The notes beneath the pieces were generated by a model. The model was not told the origin of the DNA. It did not search any database and saw nothing but the letters and a program-made list of their open reading frames with translations. The position numbers and the translations under genes were made by a program. This document shows, in pieces, positions 44,965 to 56,700 of a stretch of DNA of 64,000 nucleotides. Source of the DNA: Nemopilema nomurai. Lineage: Eukaryota; Cnidaria; Scyphozoa; Rhizostomeae; Rhizostomatidae. Position 1 is the first letter of the stretch. Each line of letters starts with the position of its first letter. The DNA is taken from assembly GCA_003864495.1 (NCBI GenBank), contig ML133426.1, forward strand, positions 2,170,001-2,234,000. The letters are read 5' to 3'.

Positions 44965-47900
44965 GAACTACACGCCATCGAACGCCAGCGGAAAAAGCTA
45001 CTGACCATATTCGGCCACTTGGCGCAGAGTCTCAGTATGTCTCAATTTCTAGCCTTCTTTTTCCAGCTGTCACAATTCTATTTCACTGACAATCTCACAT
45101 AACCCTGTCCACAGCCCGGCTTTTCTAGAACCTTTGATGGTTTAAGGCTAGTAGCTTACATCCGTTTGCTGGGAAGCTTACAGAGGGGATGATACTTTCT
45201 CTGAGATCTTCTACTATGCTGCTGCGTGGCTCCTGTCAGCGGCAGTCTGATAATCCACCTTGACTAGGATAGCACACCTTTATTTGTTGTTGTACACTAT
45301 ACACTTCCCCATTGCGTAAAGGTTTCCGTTAAAAAAATCGTCCACATGCATCCAACATATGCTACCACCTTCAAGGCTTGACAAGCATTTTCTCGATCGA
45401 GCGACGTACCCCCTTAATTGCACGTGTATGCTCGCTTACATTCTAACGTACATTGTCCTTAAAAATACTTTATAACCCTTGGACTAGCTCCTTTTTGTGG
45501 CTTATCAAAATGTTCAAATCTTCCAAAAAAGATCAAAATGAGAATAATTGTTTGACACTAGAGAAAGATAGGCTAGGGTTGTTGCTGGGAAGGAGGATAA
45601 AGGAAACAATTTGCTGATTTCCTTTTCCGAATGCTAAAAAGCTTGGCAACTATGATGCATCATCAACGGCCAACTAATCTCTTTTGCTTGCTTTGTGTAA
45701 AAGTCCATCCAGTTATTATTGTAGATGTCAAATACTTTTCAAATTATTGTAAAAAACTTTTCATCTTGCAGAGCTGTTTTTGGAAGCTGCAAAGAGTCTG
45801 GCTGACACCTCGCCTGGTGATGAAGAAATCGTCCAGAGATTGTCAGATCCATTTGTTCGGCAATCCACCTACAAAAAAGTGAGCCTTTGATTCTTATGAA
45901 GATCTCTGTATATACATGACAGGAAAGGAATCCTTGTTTGCTGGTAAGGGCAATGTTACCAATCAGTCACTGCATTTAAAGACGGATTCATTTCAACTCC
46001 TATATTATCTTCCTATTAAAAGTCTAGCCAGTAACCATTGACCAGAACTAAGTGACAAGAATTTGTTGTGAATGAATTAATGTTCCGCTACCATTTTGTT
46101 AATTGAACAAGCAGACCTGGTGCTTCCCCTGTTTCACGTCATCTTAAAGTCTAATTTCATTTTTTAGGTGAGAATCCAAGCAGACTTTTGCATGAAAGAT
46201 CTAATGTTCCTGAACGCTATGGTGAGAATTGATTAGAATTTACAAAACCATCATCGATAAATCTTTTCTCAAAAGGCCGTTATTTTGCCTAATAAACTGC
46301 CTTCTACCTAAGCCTTTTAATAGTGAATTTAAAATTTTCTGACGATACAAGGCTATTTGCAAAAAGTATCATCAAATTATTCGTTCATTGTCAAAGTCTT
46401 AAAGAACATTTTCTTTGTTCTTCAGGTGGATGACGAACACATAGCCTCCAGATTCCAGATGATCAAAAGATACGTACGAAAAATAACGAAAGCTTTGGAC
46501 GGGATGTTGCAGAACATAGAAGCTATGGAAAAGGTAATAGTAAACTGAAAGTGTACACTTGAAATCTCCATGGAGAGCAGACTAGTTTAGAACTAGGTGG
46601 GCTTTAAGCAACGGGTAGGAGTTGTGCTTGACCTAAAGCAAGATAAACCAAACATCAGATGCCAGAACTCAACATTGCCATGCTGAAAATGCTTGGAAGA
46701 AAAGTGATTTAGTAACAATTAGCAACAACAGAAAGGGTGCAATATGTCGCATAGAGCTCTCTTAGAGAGGGTGCTCTCCTTTTCTCTTGCTTGCTTCATG
46801 CTATCTCATTGTTAATCTTCATTTCTTCTCTCTAATCCTTTAATCAAGAAATTTATAATATTCCATACTTCGTTTCCTAGAGTACCGAACTCAGATCAAC
46901 AATCCCAAGCCAAGTTCGACTCATTCTGGATCTGTCCACCATCGATATTGAGGAGCACTTACAGCAGCTTACCCCACTGAAGGAGCATCTCAACAGGATG
47001 CTTGCAGTCTGCAACTTGAGAAGTGAGGACGAGTTCAACGTTGCCATGGCAAGCGGTGCTCACGTGTTCAAGATCAGTCCATCCAAGATGGAAGATCTGC
47101 TTGAAGTGGAGCAACCGATTGGCCAATTCGAGCAACGTCCTCGCTTTCAGTCGAAAGGTGGGAAGCGAAAGCGCAGTGACGAGGCTGTTCATCAGATGCA
47201 GACACGTGACTCTGACGTTATACAGCTTGAGAAAAAGATGAGACAAACTGTCCCAGAACATTTGGAGAAAATGAAAGGGTTCACTTCCAGCAATTCTAAT
47301 ACAGAACATTGTTCGGAGCCTACCCAGATCATATTTCTTTCCAAAGGGACAAGTCCTTTGAACAGTGTTATTGCTAGAGTGCCTGTATCAAAACTTAACG
47401 GTACACAGCTTAGCAATGATAGTATTTCTACTGCTCAGACACAAATTGAGCCTACGCACCATTTAATAAGTGAAACGTGTGTAGAAATTGACAGCTCAGA
47501 AAAACACCTATCGCAGATTTCAGATGCGGTCATGGAAGATGGCGTACAAAGCAGTTGTGATCAAAATTGCTTTGTTGAACATGTTCAGAAAGAATCCGAA
47601 CATGAAGGTTTGGATCGAACATGTCTAGCACAGGGTTTGAAAATTAATTTTGCGCCTATGCATAAAGAGAGGTTTTCCAATCTTGATCTTTTAGAGAAAA
47701 CCAAACCACTGAGTTTGAGTGATATCAAACACAATGGCGTAAATAATCCATCTACCGGTGATAGCTTTAAACCCAACCGTGTAGAACTGGGTTCACAAAT
47801 ACGTTCTTCTGTTGAGAAAACAGAGTGCTTCATTATAGTTTCCAGTGAAGAGGTTACTAAGCCAGTCAATCCTAATGCAGTGAATCAGAAAAAGAGAAAA

Positions 47901-48242
47901 TCTCTTGATGAACTGATTCTGCAATGTAAAATAACCAAAGCTAATGAAAAACCCAAAAGAACCTGCATCGTAATTGACGATGTTTGTTCGAAACCATTAG
48001 CACCATTCCGCAAAGCAGGCAAACCCCAGCAAAGCTCACACAAAAGCAACGTGCCTGAAACCAAAGGGAAAAATCCTTCAGACGTTCTAGCCAGAGTAAA
48101 ACGGGCACTGGCAAAGGACAGGCCTAGTAAGAAGGACAAAAAGGGCCCTTCAAGAACCACAGCGTTTTCCCGTGTGAGAAAACAGTTTGCTAACCTTCTC
48201 GAAATGAAGGCACGAGTCACTTCTAGAAGAATGAAAGGTTAG
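44965..48242 (+). CDS. unrecognised gene, probable nuclear protein with coiled helices and a basic tail (5' end missing)
   Basis: Six exons join in phase: 44965-45034, 45772-45878, 46168-46221, 46426-46533 and 46881-48242 plus an unlocated first exon. They give at least 566 residues. The N-terminal third is helical and charged (ELHAIERQRKKLLTIFGHLA, FQMIKRYVRKITKALDGML, IDIEEHLQQLTPLKEHLNRM). The long last exon encodes a low-complexity Ser/Glu-rich region and a Lys/Arg-rich C-terminus with nuclear-localisation-like clusters (GGKRKRS, QKKRKS, KKDKKGPSR). Two hydrophobic-plus-acidic motifs, FIIVSSEE (about 47828-47852) and CIVIDD (47963-47980), look like SUMO-interaction motifs. I do not recognise the family. 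The exon chain is solid because splice sites and phase agree at every junction. The role is unknown; a chromatin or kinetochore protein would fit its look, but that is a guess. Confidence 0.7.
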
Positions 48243-50767
48243 AGAAGGCTAGAGATGTCTGCTGTAACTTTAACGTTATTCACGAAATTTATGCTTTTTC
48301 TACTATTTTTGACTCGCTTTTCAACATGAAATGAAGACAATACTCTTTAGTACCCAGAAAGGTAGCTTTGTAAATGTGTGAAATTTGACATTTGAATAGA
48401 GACATACTTTGAATAGGAACATTAAGATTAATAATGACTAGATAATTTTTATTAATTAAATTGTAAATAGATTTATGACGAAATTTGCAATAATTTGTCG
48501 ATGTATAGTAATGATGGTGATTTAAGAATGAGGATGAGAAAAATAGCTATGACAATTTTTCTTGCTCAACATCTTTCTTCGTTTAAAACAATCTGTTGAC
48601 TCTGAAATGCTTTTTGGCTATTGCAATCAGCCCAGTAGCTGAGTTAATGGAAGTTTTCAAGCAATGAAAAAGTGTTACTTGATCTCCTTGCAATAACTGC
48701 TTCAATAGACGCCTATGCAGAGAAGAAGGCAATGTTTGGAGCGAGGCTGGTCTTGTTGACTTTTTGGATAGCATCAAAATCTTGCCATTAAGTTTTCGTT
48801 TGAAAAGAGTCTAATGGTGTCTTGTGTTAAAACTGCGGACAGAAGTAACGACCCTTGCAGTATGTTAGCCAACCAAGGGTTTAATGGCACTTGCTATCAA
48901 TAGTTATGAAACATGGTTAGGCTAAGATAAACCATGGTTTGTGAAACAAACTAAAGTGAACCAGTCCGAAGAGTTGAAATTGAAACAGGAGATGCTCTTC
49001 ATCAAGAAAAAGGAATTTGGTTGTAAAGCTTCGATTTCCGAGAAGTAGAATTGATGCTGACTGATACTTTATCTTTATTGTGTCTTGGGCTTAAGCAAGG
49101 TGAGAAGGAACACAGAGTGTGGTTATTCCAATATTTTTGGGTCAAATGCGTATCCAAAGTGATACTTTTGGGTTAAATGTTTATCAGATATTATAATTTA
49201 GTCCTGCAAAAACATTAGATAAAGTGAGATATTCTTAGATATCAAAATTAGAAACAGTGACATTACTGGGTTGTTGTGAGATTTCCATATCTTAATCAAA
49301 TGTATTGTCAGGACCGGTGATACCGGGGCCAAGGTCCCCCCCCCCCACTTTTTGCGGCGCAAAATATTTTTCAAGGCTATGCAGAAAGAAATAGAAATAT
49401 CATAATATTCGTATTTTGGCACCACCGCCCCCCCCCACCCTCTTTGTGGTACAAATTGCCAGCCATAATTGTTCATCGGCAAACAATTTTTAACAAGTGC
49501 AAGGCGTATGACCATACTCTGGAAGTTTTGATACTCTTTTTGCTGATAATCTTGGTTGGCCTGTAAATTTCTTGGTCTGACCCCCGTATGTCTATGTGCT
49601 GAGAGCCCCTCTTGGGGTTTTTGGAACAACTACGGAGATCTTTTAGAGAGAAATTTATTAAAACTTGAATAGATCTTTTGAAAGAGATCTCGTAATTTCA
49701 AAAAAGGATACTTCTCAAGATTAAAAGCCACTGAGCTGGGCTGAAAATAAAAAAATTCTACCTGTCCCGTTTCCAAGATCCAAATTTCTTCTTGTCCCCT
49801 GTGATGGGTCGTGAAGGACTTAGGACAGGAAGATGGTGGACACCTTCCAAAACATCTGTTCTGTTGGGCAGCAGGCCGGCGTCATTGCTGGCCCTGTGCA
49901 GAGGTCAACAAAAACTGAGCAATGTAAACATCATCAAATTATCACTTTATTTTCGTAAATTTTGCAATCGATAAAATCCAAGTATAGCGGAAACTTCCTT
50001 GATAACGGGTTCTGCTTTAGGATATGTTTATGTATTGCTTGTTAAGTTGAACATGGTAAGTTGTGAAATATTGTGTTTGCATGGCCTCTTCTGAGCTACT
50101 GGCAATATAAAAAGAAGGATTTATTCATGCTTCGTGCAGAATTTATTTCTCGCTTCTGCGTTTACCAAAGCAAAATTTTGGACTTGTTTACCGATTAAGA
50201 AATTCTAATGGAGCTGCCTGTACGGTTGTCATCAAGACCATACGTATGACCCTTTTTGAATAAATTATATGCAGCCCTGAATTTGAACCTAAATTTCGAC
50301 GAAAAGTCGATGTGCGAGATATTTATGTAGAATTAGAAATCAATTTATTTTGTTTGAATATTTATATGTCTCTGATATTATGTGAATTATGGGAGATTTT
50401 ATGTTATGTTATGTTATGTTATGTTATGTTATGTTATGTTAGAGTTTATTCAGAGTAATAACGGTCAATTAAAATTTCTGTTCTGCTCAAAATTAGGAAG
50501 ATTAAAGTAATTTTTTTTACAATTGAAATTTCAACTAGTTGGAAATAAAGTAAAAATTGACTTGCTGCATGATCATCAGATTGGCCAGTTTTGTAAATCA
50601 TTAGTTTATCATTTGAAAAATAATCGTTTTTGTATTGTTCAAATTCACTATTTAAGTAGACTTTTAGTTGTGGATGCAATGTGACCAGAATATGGTATTC
50701 AAGCCATCTATTCTCTTGACAATATTCGCTATGCTTTATTTTTTCTGTTAATTCAGTCTATGGCAAG
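48243..50767. other. intergenic region before UNC79
   Basis: AT-rich and non-coding. It includes a C-run-bearing repeat-like stretch at about 49315-49440 whose start (GGTGATACCGGGG) resembles 31244-31300, and the pentanucleotide array at 50398. A 3' splice-like site just before 50757 suggests that a 5' untranslated exon of UNC79 lies here. Confidence 0.4.
50398..50441. repeat. (ATGTT)n microsatellite, about eight copies
   Basis: A perfect pentanucleotide array, TTATG repeated, about 300 bp upstream of the first UNC79 coding exon. Confidence 0.9.
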
Positions 50768-53700
50768 ATGAAAGTCTTTAATGCTCAAATCAAAAGATTT
50801 GTTGAAAATGATGAAAGGCTACCTTCTGGGGCAGATGTTTCAAATGTACTGAAATACTTTCAGCATACTCTACTGGGGTAAGAATAATTCATTCATACTT
50901 TTTGATGTCACTTTTTGAGCACTGGAGCTCATATTAATGAAAGTACTGTTTTGCTCAATAAATAGTTTATAAATGTATTAATTGTTGAGTTAACCATTTG
51001 TAAATTAGCTTCTCAATATTTCAAACAACTTGTACAATAATGCCATAATCTTATCACAGGGATTTTTATTGTGCAGGTGGATTAAAGAATGTCAAAGTTA
51101 CTTTGATGAAGACTTGAGACAATTTAGCACTGCTGAGCATCCAGCTGTTGACTATGATGTATTATGTGCCATGCTTTTGCAGGCACTGAGAGAAGCAAAA
51201 CAGGTAGTTGTTGAAAAAGAAGGTAAGATAATTTGATCATATGTAGATGTATGATAAAATGGATGCATATCTGCAAAACTCATTTTATTGCTAGCTAGTC
51301 AACATGAAAAACCAGTATGCATAAATAATGTATTTGGGACTTCTAGATACTTTTATTTTGGTACATTTGTATTTTTGGGGACATTTCTCCTTTTGTTGGG
51401 ATATTTTTGGTTCCAGAAGTGTTATATCTGGTGTTTGTATTTTAATTATCTAGTTAATATATTTGACTTTGATTAATTGAAAAAGCACTTTTGGTGTTTT
51501 TCTTCAATATTAGATGCTTAATGCAGTGATTCTTTCAGTGAGTTTAGTTTGGCATTGGCAAGAAAGTTAACCATCTGAGATGAAATTTGCTCAGGTTTTG
51601 AAATGACAATTAACTTTGAAACAAGATCTTTATGAGCGCTTATCCATTGCAAATGTGCAATCCCAGATAACTTGATATAGAAAGGTTGTTTTTTATGAAT
51701 ATATGTTGCCTCATTATACTCTCCATCCCCAAGAATTATTTGTTATTTCTCAGCTTATGTTGAAGCCATTTTGACTACGCTTGCATGCTTGGTCCCATTT
51801 CTCTCGCACAACAAGTTGCTGAGCCTGCCGACCAGAATTGCTTCCACCATTAAAAACATCCCAATCAATTGCCATCCAAAAGCCATCTCTCTCATTTGTG
51901 GATATCTGCTACCTCTACTCTTGAGTATGTATATTTTCTTTCACTTACTCTTGCTTACTTATAAACTGATCCAATCTTATCCAAATCATAACAAACTATT
52001 CTACTACTGTATCTCATTTTTACCCAACCACCTTATTCCTCTTTCTCATAGAACTAGTTTTAAACGTTGATTTTGTTACATTGTTGTCACAAAAACAACT
52101 TACTTAGGCCTTTCGCAAACAAACGTTCTTCCTATGATTTATAACTTAATTTTTATTGACAACCCCTTTCTAATCACAGGCGCAGTGCCTACAGATTTCA
52201 AAAAGGAGCTTGGCAAAGTTAACCTATCTGCACCGGCTCTTCTTTTGAACATTTTCCAGTCGTCCAAAGACCAGTCCTTGTATTTAAGAATCGTCGAGGC
52301 TCTGATGGCGTACAAGAGCAACGTTTGTGGTGATTTGTTGTACGTCATGGCGTACGGCACACAGGAAGTGTTGGAACCAGCAATACACATGCTAAATAGA
52401 TATTTCCCTACCGTCAAAATAGGTTCGTTTATTCCCCATGTTTCTTTTCCAACTAATTGTTTTATCTAGTATACAATAAAGCATTCATAAAAATTCATTG
52501 ATATGTTGCAACAATAGCCCTTTTTACTCAATATAACCCAAGGACACCCCAAATTAGCTCAGCCCGGGGCGAACCTGGGGCGAACCCAACTCTCTTGTAG
52601 GGTTAGTTCAAAGTGAAGGCTAACCCTGGCTAGTGGCGTTTGAATTACAGAATTTTACCCGGAGAAAGCATAGTCAGTAGAAAAGTGGCCATTTTGTTCA
52701 CCATGGTCAAACTAACTTGGGCTTCATCACGTTCTTTGTAATGCTAACAGGGCTTAATTTCCAGCAATTTCCCTATTTTATAAGTTTCCGTTGCATTCCC
52801 TGTGCATTTCTTCAGTTTTAAGCCTCGTCACTAAACTATTTGCTCAATTCATTGTATCTTGTTTTACCCTGATTTTCGAACCTCTAAGTTGTATGGCCCT
52901 TTCAGGCACTGTCAACGAGTACAGGTTGGTGAAAGAGGACGACTTGCTGCTGCAGAGATGCGAGAACCCGTCCTGCGCAGAGGCCAACACCGAGGGCTTC
53001 ATTCGCACTGCCGAACTGGTCTGCCTCGATCCCGCCATTTGCTCCTTCGTATCGGGCTGCTCGCCCCCCGTCTTCCTCTGCACCTCCTGCGCAGAGCTGT
53101 TGAACGGCAAGGGCAGCTCCCTGTTCGTGGAGGTCATACGCTCCATCGGCAACATCCCTGAGTCGTGCGAAAACCCTGATTGCGAACCCAGATCCAAGGC
53201 GGGCAAGCACTTCTGCTTCTCATCCGATTGCACTCGTAGGAACAAGAGAAAGCCGATGCGCCTTTGCGACCCGTGTCACGAAAGGTAAACTCCTGAGAAC
53301 TTCCAGTTCCATTATGGCATACACGTTCTCTTTCTACAAATTGCTTTGCTCAAAATCGAAATGTGTCTGGCGGCTTTGTTTGTTGTAATTTATTTCCTAA
53401 AACGTTTCAAAAATTTGTTTCTGGCTATAGTTTTTTCAGGTTATGATAGGGAGCTAGTTGGAGCGGAGGCTATTGTTATTGGGGGTATCCTGGCCCATCC
53501 GCCAGTGTCCGCCACTGGAGTGAATTATGGTGATTTTGACAATATCTTTTTCTTGAAGCTTACATGCAAAGGATGGGCCCTTTGAGGATCACATTGTCCA
53601 CAGCAGCTTGACAACTCTGTGGTCGATGGTGAAGCCAACGCAGACGTATTTGATCGACACTGTGTCACGTTTGCTGAGACAGGCGCAGCCTCCGTTCAGT

Positions 53701-56700
53701 GAGAGGTGTCTCGAATTGGGGTACTCGCGTTTTACCATATTAGCATCTTTCATGTTCTTGTGATTTGACTTGATTTAATTTGATAATGGCATTTCATGAT
53801 AATAGCATAAACAATCAGATATCATGTAAATTTGTCATGAGTATAAGTGAACTCTCGCGATGGATGTAATAAACGTATCGAAATGCCTTCTTGGTAAGAG
53901 AGTTAGAAAGTTAGGGCTTAACGCAGCAGTTGCAAAAGGATTAGCATTTTTATTTAAAATCTGATTTGCATTGATCCTATTCTTGAGTCAATACCAATTC
54001 TTTTTACCTTGCAATACGTTTTGATTTTTAATGGATGCCTATTTTGATGAAAGAATTTTTCTTTTTGGAAGGATTGATCTGGAGACAATAGCATCGCTAA
54101 CACTGTCTGATAAAAGAGACACTGAAGAATATAACTATTACAAAAGAATAACACGAAGCTTGCATGGCCTCAGTTTGCTGAAAGCATTGTCCCCGATACC
54201 TCCTACCATTTACAGCTACGAGCAAATTAACCGCTTATTGTCCATGCTGTTTGCGTGGCTGGAAAGCGTTGCCTTCAAGACCCACATTCGCGTCCAGATT
54301 GTCGACATTGTTGAGCGCTACCAAGCTCAGGCCATCGAATGGATCCAAAAAGTCGAGAGTTACGACTTCCATTTGTACTGCGACTGTCTGCTACCCGTGC
54401 CTCCTGTTGAAGCAAGAGTGGGCCTCGCTTGGGAGTCCCTCATGAGCGAAAATCGCAAGCTACTGGAAGGCTTGCAAAGGCTTTCGACACTGGTAAAGCT
54501 TGGTCTTCTGTCTGAAAAGGTGATTAATTATAGTCTGTATGCACACCAGTTTCCAGTGATTTATGAGAAGAGTCTTTTTACACAGAGTCCTGTTTCACTT
54601 CTTTAGGTTTGGGAAAGGGTTCTGCCTGATTGGATGCAAGAAATTAAGGAAAAAGTCACCCCAGATGAACTGATGAAGTTCAAAGTTATCTTGAAGTAAG
54701 AGCAAAGTCCATTCAATTCCTTTTTTAGATTTGTAGCATTGAACTTTATTTGTGATTTGTTGATGGATGTCTCATCTGCAATCCTCTGTCACGCTCAAGT
54801 CGACATCTACGATCCTCTTTCACCAGTTTATGTAATGCAGTAAAAGTTCTAAATGTTGAAACTTATATAACGTCTCGCCCTTCAAACTGCCTGATGGTTT
54901 TTTAGTGGAAAGGGACCATTTCTTCTTGCTCTTGTTAAGAAATTGATTAATCTAGACTAAGAGCTGAATTTACCGCATAGTACGCTACTGAACTTATCGG
55001 TTTGGACTGGAATTTAATAAAATTTTATTGTTTCAAACTTTCAGGAGGCTTTTTGACGTGAAGTCTGATGTTAGGCCGCCATATTCGCTGAATTTTATTG
55101 AAAGAAAATTGCAAAACATTTCCAACTACCAAAGACAGGAGAGCCTTGCTTGGCTGCAGGTAAGTTGCTTCTTTTGAAGTTCAATAATACTTTGCACGCC
55201 TTTAGGTTTGGTTTTCAATAAAGCTTCTATCCACCGTTGATTATTTTGCAGCCTGAATGGAACTGTGTCTGAGCAGAGCAATTCGCCAAATTCTGTCAGA
55301 ATCCGTGCATGAAGTTTGTGAGACGTTTGCACAATGTTTTCTGTCAGAATAATCGTGGTAAATTCATGTGGGGACTTCTTAGCGGGCCACACCCAATCTT
55401 TCCAATTGCTTAGCCAAGTACCTCATACTCTCATCATCTTTCAGGTGCTGTCGGCTGTGGACGTCTGCCTTGATGTGGGCGTCCTCATCTCCATGTTTAT
55501 TGACGCATCAAAAGAGGCCGAAGTAGCAGCCGAAGATGGGGAATCCCAGACCATGTTTAAGTTTCCCGATCCAAATTCTTACAGCGACGTGCCTCTGTCA
55601 CCCGGATTGTCGGCCACATCTCCAGGGTCTTCCCCATTCGTCTTCACACCAATCAGTGTATTGGATAGCGGTGTCACCTACTACATACTCATGATGGACA
55701 TTCTCATAAAGCAGGTAACAAGCCCGGAGAATCCCTGTCTTTTGTAGCCAATGAATGTCATTTCTTCTGTTCAATTCTGTTGGAGTACTCTGCTCTTGGA
55801 GTACTCTGCTCTTTAGAATGGATCCTCTCGGCACAGGTGAAACCCGACCGAATGTGTCTAAGGAAGACTGATTCTTTTCAGAGCCCATTTCTTTGTTCTT
55901 GTTCTTTGTTCATCGATAGTTTTTGTATCATTTACCGCCTTGCGGACATCCCTGGCCATGAAGGGGAGCTGAATTTGTTTGTATTGGCCACAGGCTGATG
56001 TAGCCTTTCCTTGCTAGATATCATTGAGGAAGACCAGCAACGGCGTCCAGCTGACCGTCCAGGAGTCTTTTTCGTTGGCGAAGTTGCTCGTGTCGATTGT
56101 TTATAATCAGAAGGATGCCAAGCGCTGCCTGCATTCGGGACAGACTGCTTGCCAATACTGCCAGTTGAAGGGAATCTTCTACTATCAAATCGCCATTCTG
56201 CTGGACTTTGTCCTTCCCACTTACTCTGATGTTGAGTTGACATCGAAAGTTGACAAGGGAAGCATATCGCGTCAGCAAGGTCAGTCGGTGTCATTTCCAC
56301 GGTCATCTGCAGTTTGTGAAACAGACACAACATATTATTTTTCTCTCACGAAATGCCTGATTAGGTTTTAAGAAGTTTAGTGTGTTTGCCGCATTGGTGC
56401 CGTGAAGGCAGATTTGGATGCATTGATGCACTTGTGTTCGATGTACAGAATTTGGAGGTTCATGCTTGTTGCGATCATTACGTCACTGTTTGGTGACACC
56501 GATCATTATGCGGTCATGTGACCCAGTCATGGTCAATGCAACCATCGTCAAATGGCAATTGCCTGCTCAGAGTAAGAGCTTAGAACCTTCATTTTTCCAT
56601 ATACTGCAGAGTTCATTTGTGTAAATGAAACAATGTACCTTGTTTCTAGAATCATGGAAGTCATCATCCGTACATTCCCGCGCATCCAGCGGGGGCAGTT

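Noticed and set aside
47585..48220. Minus-strand open frames opposite the long last exon of the unassigned gene
   Set aside because: The plus-strand frame is 454 codons including the stop and joins in phase to four upstream exons. The minus frames have no such support.
52844..53245. Minus-strand 133-codon open frame over the Cys-rich UNC79 exon
   Set aside because: It is a GC-rich shadow of the plus-strand UNC79 exon, which has matching splice sites and a homologous product.
53400..53585. Open stretch (SGYDRELVGAEAIVIGG) between two UNC79 exons
   Set aside because: The flanking UNC79 exons join in phase without it and it has no counterpart in the family, so I treat it as intron.
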